From Casuarina equisetifolia (lineage: Eukaryota > Streptophyta > Magnoliopsida > Fagales > Casuarinaceae): DNA of 64,000 nt. The stretch's first letter is position 1. Each line of letters opens with the position of its first letter. Below the pieces are notes generated by a model, which ran no database searches, was not told the DNA's origin, and worked only from the letters and a program-made list of their open reading frames with translations. Shown here in pieces: positions 1-12,395 of the stretch. The position numbers were made by a program, and so were the translations under genes. Location: positions 23,090,853 to 23,154,852 of the forward strand of contig CM052358.1 of assembly GCA_028551475.1 (NCBI GenBank), read 5' to 3'.

Positions 1-281
1 TCATTTGGTAGCCCATAAAATTGCACGGAATTTTGAAGCATCTGAATGAGTGCGGGCTTGATTTCAAAGTTGTTTGCTTGAATTGCAGGCCTTTTGATGC
101 TTGATGTGGCACCCTGAACTGTTGGTGCAACATATTCTTTTAGAATCTTGTGTGGATCATCATTCTCTGCCATTTTTGTAGCTTCACTTCTTTGTTCTCT
201 TAGCTCCTTTCGTTGCTTTCTGATTGTGCGTTCAATTTCTGGGTCAAGATTAACAAGTTGTTCTCTTTGGCTACGGGTCAT
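1..281 (-). CDS. gag N-terminal part of the gypsy element (partial)
   Basis: An open frame starts with ATG at 281-279 and stays open to the window edge. It begins MTRSQREQL and later carries the stretch AIQANNFEIKPALIQML, a pattern familiar from the capsid-region start of plant Athila-like gypsy gag proteins. It sits 214 bases downstream of the primer-binding site, where gag is expected. Structural protein of a retroelement; no host role is implied. Only about 93 residues are visible. Confidence 0.7.
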   Translation of the reverse strand, partial: MTRSQREQLVNLDPEIERTIRKQRKELREQRSEATKMAENDDPHKILKEYVAPTVQGATSSIKRPAIQANNFEIKPALIQMLQNSVQFYGLPN

Positions 282-494
282 GCACGTCTGTAACAATCCT
301 GAAAAGTAACAACTAAAAAAAAATGATTGATTTTTTTAATTAATTTTTTTTTAATGTAAAAATAACAATAATAAAGCAAAGCAAAAATAAAATCTAACAA
401 AACAAAAAAAAATTTTTTTTTTAAAAAGAAAATAAAAACTAGATTAAAATTAGAATTATTTGGTATTAATATTAATGAGTAATAAAACAACCAA

Positions 495-512
495 TCCCCG
501 GCAACGGCGCCA
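495..512 (-). other. primer-binding site, tRNA-Asp
   Basis: On the minus strand these 18 bases read TGGCGCCGTTGCCGGGGA, complementary to the 3' end of plant tRNA-Asp. The site lies 6 bases inside the LTR boundary, as expected for priming reverse transcription. Confidence 0.9.
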
Positions 513-518
513 AAAACT

Positions 519-1912
519 TGTTCGGTGAAATTTAAATGCAAGTGAACATGTCGAACAAGTAATATAATGATAAGAAAGATATCGTCCCACGAAGATTGGT
601 GAATACTAAACTAATTAAGTACTAATGATGAATTAATCCTAAAATTTATCTAGCAAATCAAAATATTGTTGAAGATGAATTAAAATTTAAAATTTCTAAA
701 ACAAAAATTCAAAACTAATTAAAATTGAATCCAAGTAGGAAAAATCAAGATGAGACACATGTTAGAGCTTTCGATTTCACCATAACTATTAGATATGAAT
801 TTCCATAGTTCATGCCTGCAAGAATGATATTATCTATGTGATGGCGAAATTTCCTAATTTATTTACTATCCTATGTCTAGGTATAGTAAACCTATTTAGT
901 TCATTAATTCACTATATCTCTATATGTGAATTGAAACAAACCAAATGCATTAGGATCTGTGAATATTCCTGATTTACAATAAATCTTTCGATCATCTTAT
1001 CACCAAAAGCCACACAAATAATATGGTATATGTCTATCCATATTTAATTTATGGTTATATATTATAAGAAGCAATTGCATATTATTACCTTTCAGTCTCT
1101 AACATACACATTAAATCATTCAGGTGGTGGCCAATCACTTAAAAACATTAAGCATAATAATATATAACTCACATAAATAAACTATCTTGCAAAACATAAA
1201 ACTTATAGGATTCACATCATCATAGTTAGGCTACATCTTCGCTCTAACAAAAGAAGTTTAGAACATAATGAAATAATGAGGAAAAACAATAATAAGAAAC
1301 AAAGAAGGCATCTTGAATCCAAGAACAAGAAGTTTGTCACCCTTTTTGTCTTCTCTTCAAGAAATCTTGAATTCTTGGCCTCTCTCTTGAGTTGAATCTT
1401 GAATTCTTGGCCTCTCTCTTGAGTTGTGCTCAATTTCCTCCTTGGTTTCAGCGGCAACTTCTTTTCTCTTGCTTCCCCCCTCTTTTCTATGCAGGGCTCC
1501 TCCTTTATATAGGGTATGGGATCTAGAACTTTCTCCTTATCCTAATAGCATTGGGTTTTGGATTCCCAATACAATTGGGTTTTAGACTTCTATATTAATT
1601 AGGCTTTGGACTCCTAATAGGACTAGGTTTTCTAATTATTTAAAAAAACAATAACAATAAAAATCTAATAACAATTATCCAAAGCCCAAGCCCAAGCCCA
1701 TCTTGATTTCCTTCACCTTGATAATTTGACCATCTTCTGCCATATAATAAGTACCAGGTTCTCCATGCTTGTTCTTTTTCTTCATGTCTCCTTATGCTAC
1801 ATAAACAAGACAAATTTAAGTAAATAAAGAGGAATTCAAATATTTTCTCACAAACATTAGAGAAATTATTATTTAAATTAGGTAAAATAACTCTATAAAA
1901 ATAGAGTTATCA
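519..1912 (-). repeat. 5' LTR (1394 bp) of the tRNA-Asp gypsy family
   Basis: In plus orientation the LTR starts TGTTCGG and ends GAGTTATCA, so on its own strand it begins TGATAACTC and ends CCGAACA. It is closely matched by 9755-11132 (opposite orientation), by 63378-64000 and, more distantly, by 43744-45041. It contains a TATAAA box and a direct 31-bp duplication that the 43744 copy lacks. Confidence 0.92.
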
Positions 1913-3329
1913 AGAGCAAAGATCCAATTTACTACGGTGGTTCGGCACTCAATCCTTGAGTCTTACGTCCACCCTTTTCTTATTCAATCCAATTGATTGA
2001 AGTCTCCTTTATTCAACCAGATTAGGAGAACATGTTCTCCCTAATCTAAATAATTCATTTTCAAAGGAATTCTCAAGTCCAAATACAAGTTATGATCAAA
2101 AGATCATGTACAAAAGCAAATCCCCAAATAATATAGTAGTTTAAGGGATATTACTAATTAGAGGAGCTATTCAAGTATAGATAACAAAATGCAAAGCTCC
2201 TATCACGAAATCCCCAATTTGAGTAAATTAGGGTTTCAGATTTTCTTTAATATTTATGTGTAATGAATATTTTCAAGTATAATCAGCATATAAATAATGT
2301 TATACAAGTTTTAATCAATTAGATAATCAAAGAATAAACTGAATAATCAAATATCACTGAACTCTTATGAGTCACGGAGAGATGACCGAACTTAAATTAA
2401 GTAATGAGTGAGCTCAAAAGATTGTTTCTTTGCAAAGAGAACACTTCAAATGCTTGTAGATCATCAATCTATCTCTTCATGCATACATCCCCTTTAAATA
2501 GAGAACAAATCTAGGGCTTTTTAGATCAAACCTAAACCATAGCCTTCTTCTCGTTAGGAACAATGAGCCATTTATCAAATCGACCTCATATCACTTCTCA
2601 GAGCTTCAATCCAACCGTTCTGACATCTAGTCTCCTTCAAAATCCTCCTGTTGAGGATTCGGCGCTCGAGAGAACAGAGGTGACACTGGAGATATGTTTT
2701 TCTTTGAAGGGCAGTAGCTAGGGCATATAACAGAGACTCCTCTTATGCGCGTCTCTGATAAGTGAGATGACGTCGTAGCGAACATGCCTTTGATAAGTGG
2801 GACGATGCCATAGTGAATGCGGGTAGGGCTCTTTCATCAGATATGGGCCGTGTCACGGATTAGGGGTCCAGTAGCATAAAGTCCAACACGTAATTATAAT
2901 CCAATATCAACAAGGTCCAATAATCAAAACATAGTCCAATAATGTAAGCACGATCCAATAATATAAGCTTTTATAAAGTTCACATTTTGGTGTAATATCT
3001 ATCTTAGCTTGAATTAAAATCAAGCTAGAATCAAGGCTCCTCATGTTCCTACAAGTGCATAAAGCCAAGTATCATTTTTCTTAAAAAAAATGTTCAAATA
3101 TATTTTTGACATCATACACAAATATATTTCTAAAAAAGAAAACTTTAAGAAGATGTTTTATGAAAGAATATAGGAACCCAGTTACTTTATAATATCATTA
3201 ATTAATATTATAATTTGTACACCTTTTACTTCCTATAATTTTGCTTTTGCACCTATGAAAAACATATTTCAAGAATTATATTTACAAATATATTTTAGTC
3301 ACAACAAAACCCTTATTTTCAAACAACTT
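1913..3329. other. non-genic stretch, possibly old retroelement DNA
   Basis: No frame of useful length and no match to other parts of the window. The phrase 'ctacggtggttcgg' near 1936 and the long untranslated-looking, purine/pyrimidine-mixed sequence resemble LTR DNA of other plant elements, but no matching second copy, TSD or coding part is visible. Confidence 0.3.
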
Positions 3330-4092
3330 TTATATTTTAAGAAATAAATAAAATTAAGATTGTTACTAAGATTTCACATTGTTTAATATTACCAAATCAA
3401 CAAGTTGAAATCATTAAAAAATTTAAATCATTTACTAAAAGAGCTTTAAAATAAGAAACAACTTTATAATCAACATTGAATTAGAAATAATAATTTAATT
3501 TTTTTCAAACTCTTCGTTGGAAGTCTCGTGAGAATTAACACTTTTTTTAAAAACAAAAAATGAGGGTATTTTTTCTAGTGTAACTTTTGAAAAGCGATTA
3601 ATTTGATAAATAATGATAATAAAATAAAAAGAAACTGATGCATAGTTGAAGGTCGTAAGTGCATCAATATAAACAAAAGCTGGATAAAACTAATAAGATT
3701 AAATTGAAAATAAAAACACTTGCAATGGGTTTAGGAAACCATAATCATTGGGCTAAATGGCCATGCTAAAAGGCTTGAGAAAAGAAGAACATTTTCTCTT
3801 TATGTCTTACAAAGGCAATCTAATGCATTTGCTTGCATTAGTTGTTTGCTTTCATTACCTTGTTTCGTGAGGGTTGGATAGGAATCTGCCACTAATTCAA
3901 ATGTAATGTAATAGTAGCAGCGCATGGTTGATGTGGAAGCGGAAACTATAATCCTAAAATTGAAGGATCAGAAGATTGATGAAAAGTGGAAATGCTCATG
4001 AGAAAGTGTAGCCTAATCAAGCTTTACGCCTTTAATATGCCATTTAGAAGTCCGTCAAGAGAAATCTAAGTAGCATGCTACTTAAATTAAAG
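3330..4092 (+). promoter_or_regulatory. duplicated upstream region of kinase copy A
   Basis: This stretch aligns with 24995-25813 (upstream of copy D) and 49075-49781 (upstream of copy E). A short block reading gtaatagtagcag followed by a GGT and a gaagcggaaac core is kept in all three, about 190 bases before the start codon. It probably includes the ancestral promoter. No clear TATA box was found. Confidence 0.45.
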
Positions 4093-7000
4093 ATGATCCT
4101 TTGAATCTCTCCTTTAATTGCTTCCTTGATAGTTTTATTTTGTTTTCGTTTGTAGTTCACCAATGTTAAGGCAACTAATACTATTCAACAGGCCAATCAC
4201 TAAACATTACAGGTATCATTTGCTCTACCAAAAAATTGTTCTGTCTTAGTTTCTTTCGTTTTGTAAACTTTGAAAACTTTCACCTAGCTATTATAGAAAC
4301 AAATTCCTTCCAAAATAGTTTAGATTACAAATAGGGAATACCTAAGGACAAAGTCCTTCGTTCTCACCTTTAACCAGGAGGTCAATCTTGTTATCTAGGT
4401 AATGTTAAATTTTCTTTAACATTATGATTTGGATAAGGAATTGATGTACAAGACCATAATACTTATAGCTAATACCGTTTGAGTGTTAAGTTCCACTTAT
4501 AGACAATTGTTACTTTTTGTTGTTGTGTAACTTTAATTTTGCCTGAGATTTGCAACGCTAAGTTGTATGTGTAGATTGTTAGTTGGTGACTATTGGGTAA
4601 TTATCCTTTATAACCTCATATTTGAGTGGATTATAATTGATCTAATAAAAATAATTATTTGGGATTCCTTGATCCTCATCATGAAAGTGGAAGGTTAGAC
4701 TCCACTCATAGCTTAAAAACAAGGATTGCATGTCAATAGATGTATCTATTTGAAATGGAGAGCTAAAATTACTATTTATTTATGGGCCTTCTATCAATAT
4801 GGCTTACTTTCTTGACTATGTTTAATGATTTCTACCATGCAAAAAATATTTTAAGGAAGACTACTAAAAAGGGATGAGGTGGCTAGAAAAGGCTCTAAAA
4901 AAGATTTGGACAGGATTGGGAGGAGCCTAAAAATGAAGTCATTGCTAAGCTCCAACACTAGAATCTTGTTAAGCTTTTTGGCTATTGCATTGAAAAAGAT
5001 GAAAAGATACTAGTATATGAGTATTTACCCATTAAAAATTTGGATTTCTTCCTATTTGGTTAGTGATTTCTCATATTTTTAAAGTACTTTGTCTTTAATT
5101 TCTTATTTTTATACTTCTTTGAATTTATTTCACTAAGCATCTACTTAATTATATATATATCAAATAGATCCTAAAAAACGCTGGACATTATATTAAGGAA
5201 CTCCCATTCAAATTATTGAAGGGATTGTTCCAGGACTTGCTTACCTTCATTAGGATTCTAGGTTAAGAATTATTCATAGAGATTTAAAGCCTAATAACAT
5301 CTTGCTAGACATCAATATAAACCCTAAAATTTCATATTTTGGGATGGCAAGAGTATTTAGAGGAAATGAATTATAAGCAAATACAAATAGAATTGTTAAC
5401 ACTCAATAAGTATTTCAAAATTGCCAAAAACACCATTGGAGGTCTTGAGTTAGGAAAAGGTGGATGTAGAGTTTTGCTTTCAAACATCAATTAGTCTTCC
5501 TACAACCTGCCTATGGTAAAGTTGGTAGACCAAATTAATCTTGAAGCTTTTTTTGTCAATCGAATGCGAAACTTACAAACGATAGAGTCAATAATATCTG
5601 AACTGATGGCACATACTTGAAGTGGGACATTGACAACTGTTGCTAAAGCCTCAAACACTTCAAACTTTGATACTGCAATTGGAATTGTAGCATCACTTTT
5701 CAAGTCAAGTTTGGATGCTTTAAAAACTATTAATGTGGGAGGAAAAGTTCAAGAGAATAGCTCATTGAGTAAAGTAGTTGGCCAAAAGCTCAATTCATCT
5801 ATTGGAAACTCTAAGTTGTTTGGGAAACATATTACAATGGATAATCTTATGAAGACAGCTTAGACTATTATCCTCCTTCCAAGGAAGGAAACAATTTTGT
5901 TGTTAAACCTTCCTTAGAGGCTATTGAGGAAAGGAAAAGTCATTTTGCAAATTGTCTTGTGGGATATTTTTTAACTAAAAATATTTCATATTATTTAATA
6001 AATGGTGTTATGGAAATATTGTGGGGGAAAAGAGAACTTATTAAAGGTGTTAGCTATTGATGAAGGGTTTCTTTCTTTTGCTTTTCGAATATGAAGAAAA
6101 TGGAGGAGGTTATGGAAGTTGGAATATGAGATATTGCTAGCAGGCCACTTTTCATTTAGAAATGACATTTTCTCATTAAATTGAAAAAAGAAAAAATCTC
6201 TGCAGTTCCCATTTGGGTGTGTTTATACAATGTCCCACATATGCTTTGGACTAATAAAGGTATGAGCTATGTGAGTAATATGTTAGGCAAACCTCTATAG
6301 ATGGATAAGGCTATTGAACAAAAACTTTGATTATCATATGCTAAAGTATGTATTATGATAGATATTAATAGTGAATTCCCTAAGTTTGGTATCAATATGG
6401 GAAGAGAAGAACCATTTGAAGTACATGTAATCGCTTTGGACACAAAGAATGTACTGCAATAAAGAAAAAAGTTTAGGTACCTAAAAAGAATGTAGCTCTT
6501 TTAACCTAGAACCCTCAACTTGATAATACTCAAGATAGTTAGATTTTAATTCCTGCAAAGGATCCTCCTATCTAGATCATTCAAACCAAACCTTGTCATA
6601 CTTAAGCAATAGGGCCAATTCCCAATCCAATTGAGATAGAAGATCTTGTTCCAACTAAGGATATAGTTACAAATACTAAATCTTTTTTCGGCACAAAAAA
6701 GAATTGATCATCTAGGGGAAAAAATGATAATGTGTAAAAAAATGTCATATCTCATAATAAATTTGCATTATTAGAGGAGGACACATTGACTGATCCTATT
6801 ATAAAGATTGAGATAATGGAGGAAGAAGATAAACCTCCCAATATATGAAAGTACTATCATGGAATGTAAATGGCTTAAATAAAAGCCTTAGATTATGGGA
6901 GATAGCTGATTTTGTTATGACCTATGCCCTTAAGTTATTATTTTGATTGACAATAGAGTCAAAGAAGAAAATGCAGATGTAATTGTGAAGAATAGATTCA

Positions 7001-9754
7001 GAGGTTGGAACTATGTCCATAATTACAGGCTTAGTAGTCTTGGTAGAATATGGATCCTTTGGAAAGCTTCTAATCTTTAACTTATAATCAAAGAGTCTTC
7101 ATCTCAAGTCATCCATTGCTTAATTAAAAAGTTAGGTATGCACCTATATTTTTTGTCTGTTGTCTATGATAGTAACTTGGAAATTGAACGTAGAGAATTA
7201 TGGGCCAACTTTAATAGTTTCTCTAATCTTAATGTATATGATGTTCCTTGGTTAATTATGGGTGATTTCAATGAAATACAAAATACAAGTAAGTTTATTG
7301 GCCCTAATGTTAGTTGGACACAAGGAATGAAGGATTTGAATGAATTGATTGAAACTATGACATTGATTGAACCTTTTTATTCAGGTCCACTTTTCACATA
7401 GATAAATAAAGGTTTAGGTATTGGTCTTAAGCTAGTAAAGTTGATAGAGCTTTTACAAATGGGGAATGGATTCTCAAATTTGAAAGCTTTGTTATTGAAT
7501 TTTTGCTCCTTAGTGTATCAAATCATTCTCCATGCCTAGTTAAGTTTAATAATACTACAAGTAGAAAGAATGCTTCATTTAGATTCTTTAACTTTTGGAT
7601 TGATTGCTTATATTTTATGGATACAATTAATTTAGTATGGTAACAAGAAGTGGTACACTAAAAAATGTTTTAAGTAATGTAGAAATTAAAAGCTTTGAAG
7701 TCTCCTCTTAGTGCAACTTAATTTGGTGATCTAAATCAGAAGGTAAAGACTACTAGAGACAATTTATAGTAAGTGCAACACATATTAGAACTTAATCCTC
7801 ATTGTCCTAATACACATTATGAAGAAAAGACCCAACTTGAGTTACTAATTGCAATGAGCAAACATGAAGAAATTCTACTTAAATAGAAATCTAGAAACCT
7901 ATGGTTGAAAGATGGGGATAATAACAATAGACTTTTCTTTACATCATTAATGCAAAGGAAGACGCAAATAGGATCAACAAACTAGTATTATAGAAGAAGA
8001 GGACTTAAGAATTATTATTATTTCATATTATAAGTTTATTCTTGGTAATGTTAGAAGTATTTTCACTGACTTTGAGAGGTACACATCTTTGTTCCATGAT
8101 GATATAAGTGCACTTCTTACTCTAATAAGTTTTGAATGTTCATATGTCATTAAAGCTCTTTAGGAAGAAAGCTTGGCCTATCATTGGAAGAGATGTATAA
8201 GATGTTATACTAGAGTTTTTCTCCTCTAGAAAGTTATTGGAGGTTATCAATTCTACATTGTTATCTCTAATCCCTAAGGTGCCCAATCCTAATTGTAATA
8301 AAGAATATTGACCCATCGCATGTTGTAATGTTCTATACAAAATTATATCCAAGATGTTAGTTAAAAAGCTAAGTGTTATTCTTCTTGTAGCAATAAGCCA
8401 AAACCAAACTACCTTCATTAAGGGATGCCAAATTTTTTAGAATATTATGCTTTGCTAGGAACTACTTCACAATTATCACAAGAGTGACAAAGGTAAATGT
8501 GTGGCCATGAAAATTGATCTTATGAAAACATATGATATGGTTAAGTGGAAAGCGATACTAGGAGTGTTGAAAGCTATTAATACTTCCCAGTACTTAGTTG
8601 ATCCTATAGGTGAGTGTATTACTACAACAAGATTTTTAGTAAATTTCAATGGGAAACATATAGGCTACTTTGAAGGTACAATGGATTGAGACAAAGGGAC
8701 CTATTATCCCTATATTTATTTGTACTAGTTATGGAGATACTTAATAGAATTATTATTACAAAGACCTTTGCATCAACTTTTATGTTTCATTGGTGATGCA
8801 AACATGAAAAAAATCATTCGTTTGTGCTTTACTGATGATTTATTCCTTTTTTGCCATGGAGATATAGCATTAGTACTTTGTCTTACAGAAGCTTTGGAGA
8901 AATTTTCTAAACTCACTAGTCAACATTACAATCCAAGTAAGTGTCAAATATTCTTCTCAGGGTTATTAGAACAAGAGCAACTTCCTATCCTAAATTACAT
9001 ACCTTTCCCTATAGGTACACTTCCTATTTAATATCTTAAAGTTCCTTTGATTACAAAAAGCCTCACTCATGCTAATTGCAAAGGTTTGACAGATAAAATA
9101 TTTAGAAGAATAGAAGGTTGGGGACTGAAATATCTTAGCTTTGCAAGAAGGTTAGAATTGGCAAAATCGGTCCTAATTTTCACATGTACATTTTAGATGC
9201 AAGTTTTCTTACTGCTGAAGCAAACAATTTATGAGATTAAGAAAAAGATTAGGAACTTTTTATGGGCAGGTACTATAGATACACAATGCTCTCACAAAGT
9301 TGTTTGTCAAACAATTTACTTACCAAACTCAAACTTTGGAATAAAGTCCTTTTGGGACATATGCTTTGAAAAATCATTAATTTTTCAAATGCTTCATTAT
9401 GAAATAAGTGGATCCATAGTAAAAAATATAAAAGCACTTCAGTAATATAGCTTGATATCAAAGGTACCATGGCATGGAGTTGGAGGGGCCTTTTCAAACT
9501 AAGACTTGTACTTACTTGGGTTTTTTATACATCTACCTATTGTTGCAAAGAAATTTATTAGGACCTTCAACTAGTTAACGAAAAAGTGAATTGGTATGAT
9601 TTAATTTGGATAGAAGGCATTTGCAAACATAATTTTATTAAATGATTAGTTTGTCAAGATCGACTCTTTATAGTAAAAAAAATGGTATAATGGCTTCTTT
9701 TAGTTAACTTATATTGTGACTTTTGTCAGTCCCATGTTGAAAATAGGAGTCATT

Positions 9755-11132
9755 TGATAACTCTATTTTTATAGAGTTATTTTACCTAATTTAAATAATA
9801 AATTCTCTAATGTTTGTGAGAAAATATTTGAATTCCTCTTTATTTACTTAAATTTGTCTTGTTTATGTAGCATAAGGAGGCATGAAGAAAAAGAACAAGC
9901 ATGGAGAACCTGGCACTTATTATATGGCAGAAGATGGTCAAATTATCAAGGTGAAGGAAATCAAGATGGGCTTGGGCTTGGGCTTTGGATAATTGTTATT
10001 GTTTTTTTAAATAATTAGAAAACCTAGTCTTATTAGGAGTCCAAAGCCTAATTAATATAGAAGTCTAAAACCCAATTGTATTGGGAATCCAAAACCCAAT
10101 GCTATTAGGATAAGGAGAAAGTTCTAGATCTCATACCCTATATAAAGGAGGAGCCCTGCATAGAAGAGAGGGGGAAGCAAGAGAGAAAAGAAGTTGCCGC
10201 TGAAACCAAGGAGGAAATTGAGCACAACTCAAGAGAGAGGCCAAGAATTCAAGATTCAACTCAAGAGAGAGGCCAAGAATTCAAGATTTCTTGAAGAGAA
10301 GACAAAAAGGGTGACAGACTTCTTGTTCTTGGATTCAAGATGCCTTCTTTGTTTCTTATTATTGTTCTTCCTCATTATTTCATTATGTTCTAAACTTCTT
10401 TTGTTAGAGCGAAGATGTAGCCTAACTATGATGATGTGAATCCTATAAGTTTTATGTTTTGCAAGATAGTTTATTTATGTGAGTTATATATTATTATGCT
10501 TAATGCTTTTAAGTGATTGGCCACCACTTGAATGATTTGATGTGTATGTTAGAGACTGAAAGGTAATAATATGCAATTGCTTCTTATAATATATAACCAT
10601 AAATTAAATATAGATAGACATATACCATGTTATTTGTGTGGCTTTTGGTGATAAGATGATCGAAAGATTTATTGTAAACCAGGAATATTCACAGATCCTA
10701 ATGCATTTGGTTTGTTTCAATTCACATATAAAGATATAGTGAATTAATGAACTAAATAGGTTTACTATACCTAGACATAGGATAGTAAATAAATTAGGAA
10801 ATTCCGCCATCACATAGATAATATCATTCTTGCAGGCATAAACTATGGAAATTCATATCTAGTAGTTATGGTGAAATCGAAAGCTCTAACATGTGTCTCA
10901 TCTTGATTTTTCCTACTTGGATTCAATTTTAATTAGTTTTGAGTTTTTGTTTTAGAAATTTTAAATTTTAATTCATCTTCAACAATATTTTGATTTGCTA
11001 GATAAATTTTAGGATTAATTCATCATTAGTACTTAATTAGTTTAGTATTCACCAATTTTCGTAGGACGATATCTTTCTTATCATTATATTACTTGTTCGA
11101 CATGTTCACTTGCATTTAAATTTCACCGAACA
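9755..11132 (+). repeat. solo LTR (1378 bp) inside the LINE, TSD TCATT
   Basis: Starts TGATAACTC and ends CCGAACA, with TCATT directly on both sides (9750-9754 and 11133-11137). No internal retroelement sequence remains, so it is a solo LTR left by recombination between two LTRs. The LINE reads across the junction: related LINE copies near 20305 (minus strand) and 20790 (plus strand) show the uninterrupted site. TATAAA lies at 10141-10146. Confidence 0.95.
10194..10439 (+). other. 81-codon open frame inside the LTR (leader ORF)
   Basis: A frame of 81 codons starts about 50 bases downstream of the LTR TATA box and is present with a single residue difference in the LTR at 519-1912 (1457-1212, minus strand). 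It is rich in Lys/Arg at the start and hydrophobic at the end. It matches no family I recognise. Because the two LTRs are nearly identical overall, its preservation may only reflect youth. It could act as an upstream ORF in the element's RNA. Confidence 0.3.
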
Positions 11133-12395
11133 TCATTTCTTTTTTGAATGTCCATGGACAATGATGGTTTGGAAGATTATCCTTGCTCATTATGGAATTT
11201 GATGTCATATTGAAGGATGGAATGAAGAACTACAATGGGTGATTAGAGCAACTAAATGAAAGGATTTGGCTGCAAAGCTTTTTAAATTATCTTTTTTAGC
11301 TTGTATTTATTGTACATGGATAGAACAAAATAGAAGACGATTTCAAAATAGAATAGTCAACATTCCTATTCTATTGGCTAAAGTAAGGAAAATAATACAA
11401 GGGAGAGCGTCTTTGTTTTAAAATATAAAATTCTCACAGGGAAATATTATTTTGAGTGAGATTTGAAGGCTTCTAACCTTTATCTTTTCATAGTTGTCAA
11501 AATTTTGTAGTTTTGGGGAATGCCCCTACTTTTGTACATTACTTTTATTAATGCAAATTTATATTTCAACCAAAAAAAAATTATGGCAATCAATATTTTG
11601 ATAATATTCATGTGAATTAACTTACAAGAAGATATGCAATTTCTAACTTCTCTTTTACTTGTCAATGGTATACAAGGGTTATATGCCTCCTAAATACATT
11701 TTGGATGGTCTTTTTTCAATCAAATCCAATGTCTTTAGCTTTAGCATTACTATTAGAGATTCTATATGGCAAGAAAACATTGGTTTTAATTGAACTAGTC
11801 CTTTCCATCTTGTCAAATATGAAAGTATCTATTTACATTTTTGTTGGTAGAAGAAACACTTATCATTTGTTCTTAAGAGTAACTTGTTAAAAAGATATGT
11901 ATTCATTGATTGTCAAAATTGTTAGTGATTGAAAAAAAGAATTATGAATTCCATTTATCTAGAATTTGAAGACCTTGAGTACAATAATACAACATATTAC
12001 TTGTTTCCAAAATTAAATGAAGTAACTATGAATTTAGCCATTTAGTGTTATTCTAATTGTCTATTATATCGGGTTCTGTTTCAATCCAAAGCATGGAAAT
12101 TATTGACAAATGATACGAGAGCAGAATTGGTGGTCCATTACTTGATAACATACCCTTCATTCATACGGTAGTGAGATATGTAAACAGAGTTCTCCTTTCC
12201 GTTCAAGAGAGTTCAGAGGATAGGCCCACAATGTCTGATGTTGTCACCATGCTATGAAAATGTGGTTCTACCTTATCCCAAGGAACCTGCATTCTTGAAT
12301 GTGTGAAGTGTAGTGAAGGCGAACCCAGTTGACACTATAGGACCAAAAAATTGTATTGTGAATCATATAACCGAGTCGATATGGAAGGCGGATAG

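Larger units (their letters stand above)
1..1912 (-). mobile_element. Ty3/gypsy LTR retrotransposon, 5' part only (runs off left edge)
   Basis: Reading on the minus strand, this is the 5' end of an LTR retrotransposon: an LTR at 1912-519, a primer-binding site matching the 3' end of tRNA-Asp at 512-495, an untranslated leader, and the start of gag from 281 downwards. The tRNA-Asp primer and the gag opening are typical of the Athila/Tat side of plant gypsy elements; that lineage is an inference. The rest of the element and its other LTR lie outside the window, so wholeness and target duplication cannot be judged. The LTR is only about 1% different, by eye, from the family copy at the right edge, so the insertion is probably recent. 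Confidence 0.85.
5419..11579 (+). mobile_element. L1-type LINE, near full length, decayed
   Basis: Non-LTR retrotransposon in a kinase-gene intron. An ORF1-like part (about 5630-6840) has a DUF4283-like region and a CNRFGHKEC zinc knuckle near 6430. ORF2 starts at 6845 with KVLSWNVNGLNK, the opening of an AP-type endonuclease, and a GDFNE motif follows near 7262. Reverse transcriptase is seen as KIDLMKTYDMVKW (about 8510) and FTDDLFLF (about 8838, where FADD is usual). A zf-RVT-like tail lies before and after 9755-11132. It ends in nine A's at about 11571-11579. Many stops and frameshifts make it dead. Its 3' UTR matches the LINE pieces at 19.7-21.2, 48 and 58 kb. No clear target duplication was found. 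The last part is split by a solo LTR. Confidence 0.88.
4093..12395 (+). pseudogene. G-type lectin S-receptor-like kinase, copy A (decayed, LINE-split)
   Basis: Relic of an SD-1-type receptor kinase (B-lectin, S-locus and PAN domains outside, Ser/Thr kinase inside). Only the first ~300 bases of exon 1 remain (4093-4395); its ATG is followed within a few codons by TGA. The sequence then jumps to the intron after exon 3, so the remaining ectodomain, the membrane span and the P-loop exon are gone. Kinase exons follow at about 4856-5063 (Lys region), 5166-5402 (a HRDLKP-type loop and a degraded DFG), 11676-11830 and 12084-12395, with many stops. A LINE (5419-11579) sits in the intron before exon 6. 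Exon pattern and splice positions follow copies D and E. It cannot make a receptor. Confidence 0.9.

Noticed and set aside
1913-3329. Possible unrelated LTR
   Set aside because: Some phrases look LTR-like, but there is no second copy, TSD, primer site or coding part in view.
5405-11600. Target-site duplication for the large LINE
   Set aside because: Bases at the two edges do not give a convincing direct repeat compared with the same intron in copy D.
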